The notes below the pieces were generated by a model. The model was given only the letters and a program-made list of their open reading frames with translations, was not told where the DNA came from and did not search any database. From Larix kaempferi (lineage: Eukaryota > Streptophyta > Pinopsida > Pinales > Pinaceae): 64,000 nucleotides of DNA. Made by a program: the position numbers and the translations under genes. This document shows positions 46,401 to 57,300 of this stretch, in pieces (the stretch's first letter is position 1; each line of letters opens with the position of its first letter). The DNA is taken from the NCBI GenBank assembly GCA_027924585.1, contig BSBM01000299.1, forward strand, positions 33,270,001 through 33,334,000, given 5' to 3'.

Positions 46401-48090
46401 TAACAGGCGTACCAGTACCAGAAACTTCCCGAAACGCTGAAACCGGTATGAAATTCCGTCGAAATGGCAGCAGCCGTACTGTACGGCATTTCACATTTAC
46501 GGTACAGCTGTTGGCATTTCGGCCCATATGGGGTTGTTGTACATAAACTCCCTCCCTACTCATCTGTATGTTCTGGGATGGGATCGCTTGGTTTTGCTGT
46601 ACACTATACTGCATTTGTGATTGGATTGTAGCATCATATCATTGTCTTTATAGGTAGTTAGGTAGGCAGGGATAGGAGTAGTTTAATGGCCCTTTCACAT
46701 ATTATGCATTGTTCCTGACATCTATCAGGGTGAAGGTTGGTATGTCACTTGGGGTTTGTTTAAATTCCAGCTTTTGTATTTAAACAGATAGCTACTTGCC
46801 CTTCTGTAACAAGCATCTCCATTATAATTTATAACTTCTACTTTCTACTCCCATTAGCTTATCTAGTTATTTGTGGACGTTAATCCATTTTCTTTATGCT
46901 CTGAGATTTTCCCTAATAAATGTCTAGTTTGGTTTTCCTTTGAGCTGCTGTGCTGCTATTCCCCTTCTTTAAACACTTTTAGTATTTACTATTTTCTGGA
47001 AACTGCATCCAGGTTGTTTGACTAACGAGACTATCAAGTCAGTATGTATGAACAGGGTGGATGGTTTTGTGTTGAAATCTGGCTGCTAGTTAACATTGAC
47101 CTGGCTTCAAATGTGAGTAGGTATGTGTTGGATTGCTTTATTTGTTGATGAGGCAAACACCTGAACTTTTTATACCATTATCATCTGACTGCTTGGAGAA
47201 ACTTAGCTTCTTAAACCCCTCAAATGTTTTTAAAAGCTATAGTTTCTTTGGTTAGCAATAGCATACTGCTGGCACTTGTGGCATCCTTACCAAATTTTAA
47301 TACAATTGTATTGATATTGATTATATTAGTTATTTCCTACAAGCTTAAGGATGTCTACCTTAATGATTAACATATCTAGTTTTAGATTTTCTATAAGTGC
47401 AAAGTGCTTAGATTTTCAGCGGTGTGCTTTGCAATTATGACATACTTTTGATTTACAGGCTGAGAAGGATAGGGATAAAGCAAATCTCCTAAAAGAAGAA
47501 GCAGATGCAACTGCTGCTTCCAAGAGGCGTAGGCTTAAACGAGACCACCTTTCATCAGAAGCAACTGCTAATTATGGACCGTCACCACCACCGCCACTGT
47601 CTCTTTCTGTCACAATGCCCCAGCCCTATGATGGTAGAGAAAGGGACAGGAAGGAACCTCTACCACCGAGGAACCTGTATATGGAGGAAAGTGGATACGA
47701 CAAAGGCTCTACTGGGAGGATACATAATAAGGAGGGTGGCAAAGTCACTCGGCGGGATCATGAGCCGTATCCTTTCATATTTCCTTAGTGGGATATTGCA
47801 CATGTATTTTAATAAGTTTTGATCTCTCTGCTATTACTGAAGATTAGCAGAGTGATATTATCCACAACCTTAATGAAGGCACTTCAGTGTTAATTACAAT
47901 CAAAACAAGATTAAATGGATGCCAAGTGAACTATCCTTACTTCTAAGTCTTTTGTTGCAGATTTGTTAGAATTCTTGGTACAGTGAACAGTTTGCTTCTT
48001 TAACTTGTTTGCTTCAGGGTTTACAATCGCGATTGGGAAGATGACAAGCGGCAAAGAGGCGAGGCTAAACGTCGACATCACAGAAAATAG
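31274..48090 (+). CDS. THO2: THO complex subunit 2 (THO2/THOC2), 3' nine exons
   Basis: THO2 is the large scaffold of the nuclear THO complex, which joins TREX and couples transcription and splicing to mRNA export; in plants it also affects small-RNA production. Nine exons splice at GT-AG sites into 3240 bases: 1079 codons and a stop, with all phases agreeing. The product starts VAFLIYRPIMRLFKLSRG, then WSDLLGTVHSMLPSKAWNSL, TFWGLTLYDLYVP and KINMEFLQRCIFPRC, all strongly conserved THO2 blocks. Next come CGNMPGFAVYYRDPNSQRVT and WKWSGRITRLLIQCLESNEY. The C-terminal ~590 residues are disordered, rich in Ser/Thr, then in Arg-Glu/Asp-Arg-Ser, with a polyproline stretch, and end in a basic tail. 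The N-terminal half is missing from the window. Introns of 8.1 and 3.9 kb are full of transposons. Confidence 0.95.
31600..32206 (+). CDS. THO2: THO2 exon b
   Basis: 607 bp. The acceptor at 31599 (CCTTCCAG) restores the frame as T-WSDLLGTVHS; an ACAG site 25 bp upstream would break it. It carries the core Tho2 segment, with a basic coiled-coil-like stretch KRKKDKERIQEVLDRL, and ends NTVNHIDVLICKALPPMICC...MAYYWK before GTATCG. Confidence 0.95.
32476..32580 (+). CDS. THO2: THO2 exon c
   Basis: 105 bp between TTTACAG and GTAAGT. It encodes YERECGNMPGFAVYYRDPNS and is phase 0 at both ends. The 8109-bp intron follows. Confidence 0.95.
33480..34930. repeat. repeat-rich block in the THO2 intron, unassigned
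   Basis: Degenerate repeats with GCACATATTCCTAGAGTG and GAGGTGGTTTGATGG occur at about 33864-33920 and 33997-34055. They are followed by the TATA-bearing triplet array at 34598. The block looks like LTR or other transposon sequence, but I could not define its ends. Confidence 0.4.
34598..34855. repeat. three tandem units of about 95 bp, two with a TATA-like box
   Basis: Units start at 34598, 34691 and 34790, each with TCAATCT, then TATATAAGAGGAGCTC or a variant, and CACTTGTAATTGTTGTTGA. In the third unit the box is changed to CTTTAAGAG. Confidence 0.9.
35636..36129. repeat. 247-bp tandem duplication inside solo LTR A
   Basis: Units 35636-35882 and 35883-36129 have equal length and differ by only scattered substitutions. 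Each carries several short inverted pairs built on CTTGGTC/GACCAAG and CTGGTC/GACCAG, for example CTTGGTCACGAGGACCAAG. Confidence 0.97.
37612..37632. repeat. short telomere-like CCCTAA run
   Basis: Roughly two and a half CCCTAA units lie near the end of solo LTR A. This is too short to indicate telomeric origin. Confidence 0.6.
37673..38204. mobile_element. solo LTR B (532 bp)
   Basis: It starts TGTTGGGTATG and ends AAAACTTACA. A perfect GCAAG duplication flanks it (37668-37672 and 38205-38209). A G-rich run lies near 37715-37738. The intact sister arm of the tandem duplication gives the empty site. Confidence 0.9.
38948..40293 (+). mobile_element. diverged copia solo LTR related to the 23.9-30.8 kb element
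   Basis: It starts TGTTAGCATTTGATAGC, collinear with the start of the young copia LTR read on its own strand. Further shared landmarks are AGGGCTCGAGTTTCTATGCA, AATAATATCTCTTGC and CTGGTTTTCCCCAGGGG followed by TTTTTCCAGGG. Length is close to the young LTR (1346 versus about 1240 bp). The proposed flanks AGGAG (38943-38947) and AGAAG (40294-40298) match at four of five positions, so the ends are tentative. Confidence 0.7.
40690..40845 (+). CDS. THO2: THO2 exon d
   Basis: 156 bp between TTAACAG and GTGAGA. It encodes VHWKWSGRITRLLIQCLESN and ends FNLERR. It is phase 0 at both ends and follows the 8.1-kb intron. Confidence 0.95.
40949..41029 (+). CDS. THO2: THO2 exon e
   Basis: 81 bp between TTGTTCAG and GTTAAT. 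It encodes DEREDLKVLATGVAAALAAR and is phase 0. Confidence 0.95.
41180..41704 (+). CDS. THO2: THO2 exon f
   Basis: 525 bp. It begins SAWVSEEEFNMGYVDIKPS, a conserved THO2 stretch, then turns into a Ser/Thr/Ala-rich low-complexity segment. The donor is GAG-GTATAT. Confidence 0.93.
42389..43591 (+). CDS. THO2: THO2 exon g (disordered, Arg/Ser/Glu-rich)
   Basis: 1203 bp, open throughout from TTTTGTAG to GGTACA. It starts SRPQPKRANQAASIIRQAKA. The middle holds many RERS/RDRS/ERxxDR repeats at about 43000-43290, then the polyproline run LPPPPPLPPNVVP, then KRRREDEYRKREERD. RS/RE repeats of this kind commonly bind RNA or splicing partners; that role is inferred. Confidence 0.93.
44664..44760. other. 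possible orphan end of a hAT-like element
   Basis: CTGTTGGGAGCGGGGAGCAG is followed by further GGAGC motifs, the pattern seen at the ends of the other hAT elements in this window. No partner end or target duplication was found. Confidence 0.3.
44787..45256. repeat. tandem duplication of about 240 bp in the THO2 intron
   Basis: Units at 44787-45027 and 45028-45256 share CAAGTTCAATCTTGCCAACC-like text, CTTTAGGGGC and GCTGATGGATAC. They differ at many sites, so the event is old. Confidence 0.85.
47459..47766 (+). CDS. THO2: THO2 exon h
   Basis: 308 bp between ATTTACAG and GTATCC. It encodes AEKDRDKANLLKEEADATAA, then SKRRRLKRDHL and a Pro-rich stretch, and ends in phase 2 (CC) so that the next exon restores Pro. 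Confidence 0.92.
48018..48090 (+). CDS. THO2: THO2 terminal exon with stop
   Basis: Acceptor GCTTCAG at 48017. The exon reads VYNRDWEDDKRQRGEAKRRH, then HRK and TAG, the basic tail typical of plant THO2. The 3' untranslated region probably runs a few hundred bases; a clear AATAAA is not present. Confidence 0.92.
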
Positions 48091-49278
48091 ATTATTTTGA
48101 GAGTTTACATACCTTTGTGTCTTTATCAAGAACTTATTGGACTAGGCCCAGCATTTGATTTTGTAAGCCTGGTTTGCTTGCCCGTCAAGCTGTATGGGTA
48201 TTGGACAAGTTCTCCATAAGTGTACAAATTTTGCAGGGTACACATTTGGGAGATTTAACAGAAGCATATAAGTCAGATATCTTCAGTTTGTCAACCATGG
48301 AATATATGAAACGATTACGGGGCTTTAGTTGCCAGGCAGTATGCTGCCTGATGTTTAATATCAAAATTGTTTATTGTATCGTCTGAATGAATTACAAATG
48401 TTTCAAAAGTTTAATTCTTGTATAATATATGAGGCAGTCTTTCTGAAAATATGTGTTATAGTTCATATCAAGTTGGATGCATAGACAGCTGAATCAGAAT
48501 ACGTGCAGAAAGCATGTGACAAGGATAATGACTTTCCATGGGTACTAAGAACATATAAAGATGGAAATACTTGGATATTTAAGAGTCACTTCTTGCAATC
48601 TCAGTAGTTTTGTAGTCAAGGTTGGGAGTATTAATCCCAATTTCAGATAACAATTTTCAATTAAGTAAACAGTTAAGTACTTAAATATTTCAAAAGCAAT
48701 TTCTGTACATGGCTTTGTAAATACAACGCAAGTAAATGGCAATCAGACAACCGATCAATTCAATTGCTGCTACAATGTCACATGTTGTATCTTATTTTAG
48801 GTGCTTCCAGATAATAGGATGCACTGGTGACTGGTGTGAAGTGATTTACAGAATCACCATCCTTAAGAGGTACAATGGTAATATACGATGTCATAAAGGG
48901 TGTTGTGCTCATCAAAATGTAATGTGATGTTTGATCTGGATTTTCGTTGCAGTGTCTAGTTTAGCAGCCAAAACTGAACATTATTGTCTAGATCCAGGGT
49001 AAAGCTCTGCATGAAATATAGAAGACTGCAATAGCCGGTTAGCAACACATGTCTCATTTATATATATACTTAAGATTTCTTGTCCAGTTTAAACTAATTC
49101 ACTTATATGCAAAAACTGTGATGTTTCAAAACCAATGAATTTGATAAGAAATATGTTATCAACATTCAAACTTCTTGCACTGTTAATGTGGGAAGAGTCG
49201 GATTTGTGTGAGATGGAAGGCATGTCTGACAGAGTATTTATGATCATAACATGTAAACTAATGAAGCAGTGTATCATG
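48091..49278. other. THO2 3' untranslated region and downstream sequence
   Basis: T/A-rich sequence without a gene. Weak poly(A)-like sites such as TTGTATAATATATG near 48420 could end the THO2 transcript. Confidence 0.4.
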
Positions 49279-49296
49279 AAGTAGAGGAAACCATAC

Positions 49297-50800
49297 CAGG
49301 TGTGCGGGGGATCATATTGGATCCCGGACAATAGTGACTACCTTTGCCTGGGGTCTTGGAGTAACCACTAACAATCAACTGGATTGGTATGCTTTTCTTT
49401 TTGGTGTGGAGATCGCAGTTTCTCTTGAAATCAGGAAGTTTCTAGTATTTGGAGATTTCCTTATCGTTATCAATCTGCTCGTAAAGGTTTGACAAAGGAC
49501 AAGGGAAGTCAGGGGTGCCTTCAACAGTGAATCACCTGTCTCCTTTGAAGAATCAAGGATACCAATCTTTTACACATTTGTAGGAACAATATTGATCCTG
49601 TGGACCGATTGGTAAACCAAGCAATTAATTGAATTTGTTCGGATAGGAGAGGCACTCCATTTTGAAGGTGGGTTCCTTAGTGAAGCTTGGACTATTTCTC
49701 TCTCCCCTTGTTCATTTATGGGTGGCAATGGGTTGTTAGATGCCATCATTATAGGGTTTGCCTCGAGCTTATGTCTCGTGTTGCGCTTGGTTATGCGGTG
49801 AGGGCCTTGTATTCGCCCGCCTTGGACACTTGGTGTTTGTTGAAGCTGAGCTGGGCCTTTGGGCATTTCCCTTCCCCCCAAGTGGAGCTCTCGAGCTGTA
49901 GCTAGATCAGAATTTGCACAAGGTTTGTTTAATGGTGCAGGGATGTGTTGCGTGGGACCCCCCTTAGGATGGGATTTTCATTCTGCCCATGCTGCAAATT
50001 CTGTAACCACAGTTTTGTTTTCTCGACCTTTGAGGAGTTCTTGTTTTTCTCTGGTTTTTGGGCTAGGCCCTGTGGAGGTTTCAGACAACGCCAGGTTTCA
50101 GACAACACTTTTTTATGGCGTCTCTGAGTTTGAGTCCTCGAGCAATTGGGGTGTTGTGCTGAAGGCAGGTGGGTGTCCCTATATTGGTATGGATTCTTGG
50201 TGCTTTAAGTCTTGTGGCCTTTAAAACGCCATTAGAGGTTTACTGTAGGCCATTCGGCATTTGCAAGACCAACTTGAGTGGATCTTGGCGACTCTGCAGT
50301 AGAACACGTATCACATGGACATGATGGAGACCAAAATCGATGACATTGATGGAAATATAAGGGTTCAGGGTGGGAAGTGGAAAGATTGACTGAGGAAGTT
50401 GCAGAGCTTTGCTTGTTGATGGTTCTAGGTAGCTCCATGCAAGCCTTGCGAGTCTTGGAGGAACAGTTGATGATGTAGTCGGATATTGAAATCGTGGAGC
50501 TTGATTCAAGCAAGCATGGAGGATGACTCTCTGTCAGTTCTGGGATTTTGTTGGGTTTCCTTCGATTAGTTAGTATACATGTACTGTTTCTGTGTGTTTT
50601 CGTTAGGACAATATGTCCGCATATATAGTTTTCAGAATTTTCCTTTAGTAGGTAATATTTTGCAGTTCATGGGACGGGGAAGCTTTTGTAAACAAACTGT
50701 ATTGTTTCCCCTCAGAAGCAGGCTGACATGATCTGTAATTGCTTGGCTGCTTCTGACAGCGTTTAATATATAAAAAATTCACTTGTTCTGGTTTGAAAAA
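49297..50800 (+). mobile_element. 5'-truncated LINE
   Basis: The insert ends in a short A-run (GTTTGAAAAAA) and is flanked by a perfect 18-bp duplication AAGTAGAGGAAACCATAC (49279-49296 and 50801-50818). The first one or two A's on the right could belong to the tail. A variable-length duplication plus 3' A-tail is the signature of target-primed LINE insertion. The 5' part is missing; only an RNase H remnant and a 3' tail of unclear coding value remain. Confidence 0.9.
49298..49640 (+). pseudogene. LINE RNase H domain remnant
   Basis: Across frames it reads RGIILDPG, then VTTFAWGLGVTTNNQLDWYA and EIRKFLVFGDFLIVINLLV, and finally a frame with NNIDPVDRLVNQAIN. This matches the plant RVT_3-type RNase H layout: GG-I/L strand, NN..E helix, GDS block and C-terminal Asp motif. 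Here the expected AE of the helix reads LD, and GDS reads GDF. Stops and a frameshift make it inactive. Confidence 0.75.
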
Positions 50801-50818
50801 AAGTAGAGGAAACCATAC

Positions 50819-51586
50819 GATTGACATAACAGGGGACTTTGACTCAGCTTCCAAAGGTGGATTTTATTGTTAAAAAATAGGGGATTTAAAAAAAATTGTT
50901 GGAAAAATCTTCTGACTTGAATTAATTTAATTGATAGAGACTAAACTGGTAGCCTTGACAAATAATTCAGTGATAAAGACTCCCTTGTCAATTCTTGATG
51001 AAATCACGTTCTTGATAAAATGGGACATTGCTCTGAAAATACCGTATAGTCCAATCAGTAACATAAAAAATGTTTGGTATTCACCTGGTATAAAAAAAAA
51101 GAATTTTGGGAGATTACTAAACAAATTTGTTAGTAGTCTTTGATGGTAGGAATGCAAACTTCACTCAAAAGAAACAACGAGGTTGTGGCAATTGGACTGG
51201 AAGAATGTGGTTTGTTTAAATTGGCTGCAATCCTAGCTCTCCGGTTTTCACTAGTAGCAGTCATGCAACAAATAAAACTAGGTATGCTATGGCATAAAAT
51301 GTATGGGTACTTGAATTTTGCACACCTTCAACTTCAACTTCTAGGTAAGAAGTATGGTTAAAGGGCTACGCCAAATTAAGCTAGAAAATCTAGTGTGAGA
51401 AGGATATCTTGCATGCAAGCAATACATAGAATAGTTCACAATGGGACAAGCGGGGAAAGTAGTGGGGTTATTGACAATGACATGCACATTAATGACGACA
51501 CAAATTATATGCAAAACCATGGATTTCATGACTCTCTTGTTGATGTTTTCACAAAGGAATTAGATTTATTTTAAATAATTTATTAG
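50819..51586. other. no gene recognised
   Basis: Short open frames without motifs. It may include decayed copia sequence, given the integrase fragment just downstream. Confidence 0.35.
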
Positions 51587-52100
51587 GTGAACTTCCCTAT
51601 GATGAAGGAGTTTAAAAATGAGGTAGAAGTTCAATCAGGTCGAAAATTAGGAGTCTTAAAACCATTGGAGGTGGTGATGCTAGTTTTTCACCATTTTTGT
51701 AAAGCACATGGAATAAAAACACAAATTGCATTGGATAATCCACAACAAAATGGGGTGGCTGAGTGGAAAAATTGCACCATGGTCAAAATGGATAGGTGTG
51801 TGTGAAAGGCAAAGGATTACTTAATAATTTTGAGTGGGTGTTGTCGACATGGTTGTTTGACATGGTTGTTTGCTATTGGACAAAGCTTTGACCAAACCAA
51901 TGTAAAGAAAAACTCGAGGAAACATGGTTGGGTGATAAACTTGCTTGAGATTCATTGCTTTAGAGCATTTGGGTGTAAGCCTTTGTTCATTTTTCAAAAG
52001 AAAGAAAAAATGGTTGGATTCACAATGTAAAAAAATGAATATTTGTTGGGTATATTGAGGTTTAAAAAATGCATAAATTGTATGCCATTGGATGCCAAAT
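51587..52100 (+). pseudogene. decayed copia integrase fragment
   Basis: The frame at 51587 reads FKNEVEVQSGRK, then a degraded stretch and HHFCKAHGIKTQIALDNPQQ followed by NGVAEWKN, the copia integrase block that surrounds the catalytic Glu. The downstream segment with HCFRAFGCKPLFIFQKKEK matches the region after the core (VFGC.A..HIP). The Asp-rich RSDNGGE motif is lost, and stops are frequent. Confidence 0.75.
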
Positions 52101-52765
52101 GTTAAAAAATGAATATTTGTTGGCTTTATGGAGGTTTTTAAAAATGCATAGATCGTAGGACCATGTTGAAAGAAAATTAGTTGCCAATGGGAAAGGCAAA
52201 GGATTACTTAATAATTTTGAGTGGGTGTTGTCGACATGGTTGTTTGCATATTTGACAAAGCTTTGACCAAACCAATATAAAGAAAAAGTCGAGGAAACAT
52301 GGTTGGGTGATAAACTTGCTTGAGATTCAATGCTTTAGAGCATTTGGGTGTAAGCCTTCTTTCATTTTTCAAAAGAAAGAAAAAATGTTTGGATTCCCAA
52401 TGTAAAAAACTGAATATTTGTTGGCTATATTGAGGTTTAAAAAATGCATAAATTGTATGCCATTGGATGTCAAATGTTAAAAAATGAATATTTGTTGGTT
52501 ATATGGAGGTTTTAAAAATTGCATAAATTGTATGACCATGTTGAAAGAAAATTAGTTGTCAATAGGAAATTAGTAATATGAATGTAGTTTATGATGAGCT
52601 TGTATATGCAACATAGTTAGTTTTCATTGAAGTCAGCAATATTGTTGACGACAATAGTTTTCAACACGTTGAAAGAAAATTAGTTGTCAATAGGAATGTA
52701 GTTTATGACGAACTTGTAGATGCAACATGGTTAGTTTTCATTGACGTCAGCAATGATGACAGCAA
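51804..52765. repeat. tandem repeats within the copia fragment
   Basis: Unit 1 (51804-52190) and unit 2 (52191-52567) both start GAAAGGCAAAGGATTAC. A shorter third segment from about 52663 repeats GTTGAAAGAAAATTAGTTG and GTAGTTTATGA. Within the units a ~60-bp piece containing GAATATTTGTTGG is itself duplicated. Confidence 0.85.
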
Positions 52766-52929
52766 TAGAACTATTTTTCATTAGGACCTTCAAAAGTTGT
52801 CGGAAAGCTATTAACAACATACAAGAGAGAAAGGAACAATGCATAATTAGCCTAGGAACATTTGCAATAGAAAGAAGATGATGAAGGTGAAACATTAGTG
52901 CCATAATATATGCAAAAATAGTAGCCACA

Positions 52930-54393
52930 CCTATTGGAAACCTAATCCTTTGGTATATTATGTACTATTACTACTACTCAAGCATTGGTGAATAAGAAGA
53001 CAACTTGGAAGATAAACCAAGGGTCACATCACATTGTATTTGCGTGTCATCATTTATGCTTATCTTTGCTTATCTATGTTTAGCCGAGTCCAACAATTGT
53101 ATTAGAGCACTATATGTTTCTTAGGGCCTATAGAACATTGTTGGGAGTTTTTGTTGGACTGGTTATTATTGATCTTCATATGCATCAGTTTGCCCACTAC
53201 CATAATTATCAATTCCCTCCTTTGAGCTCTATCGATTGTTACCTCTCCTCTGCATTACTATTCTCATCGAGTAATGGTGTGGTATCCATTGGTCTGAGTG
53301 TTACCTTGCTTTACCTTCATTTCACACACAAGCTTGCTATTGTTCACCTGAATATGAGTGTTAACATCTGCGTGCTCGTGGTGTTGTAGGTGGTGTGAAT
53401 AGCTATTACCTTTGCATGCCTCTAGAACCCATGCACACAATACATTTCTGTGTATTCATTTATCTTTGCATATTGCATTCATCTTTGTGCCATTCTCGTT
53501 TGCATATTTTCTTTGGAAATGCTTTGCACTTGAAACAACTAGAGCGATTAGTGAAATTGCGAATCACCACACCTACTTGAAGAACAATACTAGTTGTTGG
53601 GTCTCACATCTAAGCCTCTCATAGCTAAAAACCTAATTTGTGGTATCTATATGCATACTCCTGCGTGTCATCCATGATTTTGTACAAGAAATACCAAGCC
53701 TCACCACGACGTGCAACTTGTGTATTTATACCTTTGTTATCTTGCTGCATGCGACCTGGAGTATGTTCATACCTCAGTGAGAGTCTTCTATGTGCTGCAT
53801 CCTATTATGGTTTGGATTTTAATTGAAGAGGGTGGCCCAAAACAAAAAATGGAGCTTGTGTGACATATAGAGGAACTGTTTTTGTGACTATATGCATGAG
53901 TTTCAAGGCAATATTTGTTCAAGATTAAGCTCGATGATACACCTAACAACCTACGGAAGGTTCCATGGTTCCACCTACTACTCGTGTCTTATCACTCAAG
54001 AAGTTGCACTAGTGAGATCATATCCAACTTGGTTTTGGCAACTGCCAAATCCGAGCCTCTAGAGGGCATAATGACATTAGGAAAAACCTTCTTCATACAC
54101 AACATTGGCTAAGAGGAAACTTTCCATTTTTCTTCAAATAGGTGGCATTCCCATTTAATTCTATGCCTTCTTAGTAGCCTATTGCACCTTCTCTGTGCTT
54201 CCATAATGTGGTCGCTTGCTATGTGTCACTTTTTCTATTGTTTGGCTTTGATTCCTTGCCAAGGTGAGGAATATAATAATCAATTTGGATTTACTTATGC
54301 TTACTTCAGATGTGTTGGGAAAACCACCTGTACTATCTCACCCCCATATAGGGGACCAATAGTGGAGCGAGGATTAGTAGTGGTCATAGAACC
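52930..54393. other. no gene recognised
   Basis: T-rich sequence with short open frames of no recognisable family. The right end abuts the gypsy LTR. Confidence 0.35.
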
Positions 54394-57300
54394 TGTTATC
54401 ACACAACTTGTATTTGTCCCTAGTGGTATCCCATCCGGGATGGTAGAAGAGATGGACAACTAAAGAAGTGACCCAAGAGATGGCACGGTTCCCAATGCAA
54501 GCTCGGAGTTACGTCAACAGAGGCACTTTTCACTTTAGATCAAGATAGGTCAGGACCTAGGGGGGACCCTATAACCAATCAAAGATGATTGGATCTAAGC
54601 AAAGGTTCCTAGTGATATGTAAAAGACAAGTTACGGAAACCAATGCAAGTTTAGGTGGACCTAGAAATTGAAATATGGTTGAGGGAGGGTTAAGGAGTGA
54701 TTGGTGTTTCAACCAATGAATGATTTAGGCCACATGATGAGATAAGATGACAAGATCTAGTACCATGATATACACAAGTGGGACCCACTTCCTTGGGATA
54801 TGGAAATGGCTCAAATCGGACCCACTAGGTGAAGTTGGGGTGCAAATGGTACTAAGGGGTATGCAAAGAGTAGATCTAAGGATCTAAGGTAAAATTAATG
54901 ATACCCACATATGGGATCTAAGAGATGACACAACTCCCAAGGAGTGCGAATTGCCCTAGGTGGACTAGTGCCTTGATGGATGGGTTAATGGAGCCAAAAG
55001 AGATGTCAACTTGTAGATCGGGACACATAGGATGCAAATCAAGTGGGCTAATTAAGATGTGATGGTTGGACCTTACTAGATCTAATGTTTCATTATGTGA
55101 CCCAAGTGGACAACAATCCCCTAAAACAAGGAATGAAACCCCCAAGAAGATCTTCACAAAATGAGACACTAGATATAGGTTTCAAGGTATGCTCTTTCCA
55201 AATCCAATGGAATCTCAACTACCCAGGTTCTAGAAGTGGGAAAACTAAATCACCCAAGAAGTGCGACTTTGCCCAAGGAGGGCTAAAAGCATGGTAAAGT
55301 GTGTCAAATCAAGTCCAATGGCCACCAAATTGTAGATCCAAGTAGTTTAGGCAAGTATCAATGTGGATCTTGAAAATCAAGGGCATCCAATGGCTAGATC
55401 TCCATAGATATGAGATTGAAAATGCATCACCAAATTAACCGAAGTGGGGCACAACCCTCAAAATGAGGAATGGGGCCCACAAGGTAAAAATCAACAAGGT
55501 GAAGCACTAGGGGTAGGTTATCAAGTATGAGGATCATGAATCAAGTGGGATCTCACCTACCCATGTCTTGGAACCAACCAAACTAGCTTCTCCCAAGTGG
55601 TGTGATTTTGCTCAAGGAGGGCTAAGTGCCTTGGAAAGTGTGTCAAATGGAACCCAATCACCACCAAACTATAGATCCGAATTGCCGTGGATACTATAGA
55701 GGTGGGTTTTCAAATATCTTTCCAAAAGCTAGGCTAGATCCAAGAAGATCTAAGAAAAACTAAAAATGAGGGTTTTAATCAATTAGGGTTTTTATGATCT
55801 AGAAGTTATGGATAAGCCAGGGAAGAAGGAGATCATACCTTTGGAGCATACCTGGATGAAGAGATGAATGCTAGTTGAGATGAGGATTACTTTAGCCAAA
55901 GATCAAATGAAGAATTTTTGAAGTCCTCTTGCCAAATCGATTTTTCCAAGCCACATCTATGTCCCTCTAACCTGTCAAAACCAAGGAGCAAAGCATCAAT
56001 TAGTTTAACATGTTGAAGGTAGATACAAGCAAGAGAGAGATAAGCAAAGAATAGTTGGCACAAAGACAAAACCACTCCCTGTTTAACCAAAACGTCTTCC
56101 TCCAAGCTTGAAGGGCAAGCCTCCCCACCAATTCGCACTTGTCAAAAACGTCCTCTTAACCTGTAAAAAAGTATGGCAACATATGCAAGACCGCTACAAG
56201 AGATCCTCCAGTGCAATGGACCAAAGCATTTACAATCAAAGCAACCAACATCCACTCCAAACCCAAGCATGTACTCCAAAAGATAGAAATTTTATTCCAA
56301 GAGCCAAGAGCCAAAATCTCTAGATGATTTTACAATGAGGGGGTCTCCTCCTTATATAGGATAATAAAGACCAAAACCCTAGATCTCAAAACCACTTTAT
56401 GAAATGAGTGGTTGAGATTAAAAGATCTCAATACATGATCAATGGCTAAGAATGAAACATAACAATATAACACATGGATCACTCAAATAATGATGACGTC
56501 ATAGCTAAAAGGTACTCATGGAGGGTGACGTCATCCAGTAGAGGGGGTAAAAGTACAAAAGCCCACCTCGTATGACTAGGACATGACACATGGAGCTCAT
56601 GGTGGGGCTAGGAGGCATCAATCCTTACTAGCTCATCCCCATGGCACAATAAAATAATATAATATGTCCAAAATAAATATAAATGATCAAATCTCTCCTC
56701 AAAATCTGTGACAATCAAGTAGTAAAAGGCCTCCTGTGGCCTCTGTGGACCCACCCAAGTGGTGAAAACTGGTTAGAAGATAGGGGGTTTACCCTATAAG
56801 ACCTCTGTGAAAACCAAGTGCGAAAACCATGCCTCAATTTCCCAAATCGAATTCCTCAGTTACCCTTTTATCCCATGTCTGGACTGCCTCGGTAACTGTG
56901 AAAGTGCTAAAACTGCCTCCTAGGGAAACCGCGTTGTCAATATGAGCCCGCTAGGCTCTCTAGAAGGGGGGGTAAATGGTAATAACAAGTGGCTGGACTA
57001 TCCCCTCCTCATACAACGCCCTAGGTGAACTGGCCTCTCATGGCCCTTGTTGCTCAAGCTAGGAAATCAACCCCAAATCTGGTCAACAAGTGTAAAACTG
57101 CATCTATCACTGTCAGAAGTGCCTGGAACTGAAAGATAAGTGTTTCATTGGATCTAGAAGACCCAAATATACTAAGAATGTGTACTCATACACCATGGGT
57201 TGTCCTGATGGGCTAACTGTAGGGTCCACCATATATGGACAGTGCATAATCTGATGATCTGAGATAATAATAAAACCTGCTGAACTGCATCAATCACCAT

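Larger units (their letters stand above)
43592..47458 (+). other. THO2 intron, 3.9 kb
   Basis: It holds a 240-bp tandem duplication (44787-45256), a hAT-like end (about 44664-44760) and a second motif-rich patch near 46385-46530 with GAAACG and CGTACCAG motifs. Degenerate coding-looking fragments near 44430-44640 could be LINE debris, but I cannot confirm this. The rest holds nothing I recognise. Confidence 0.6.
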
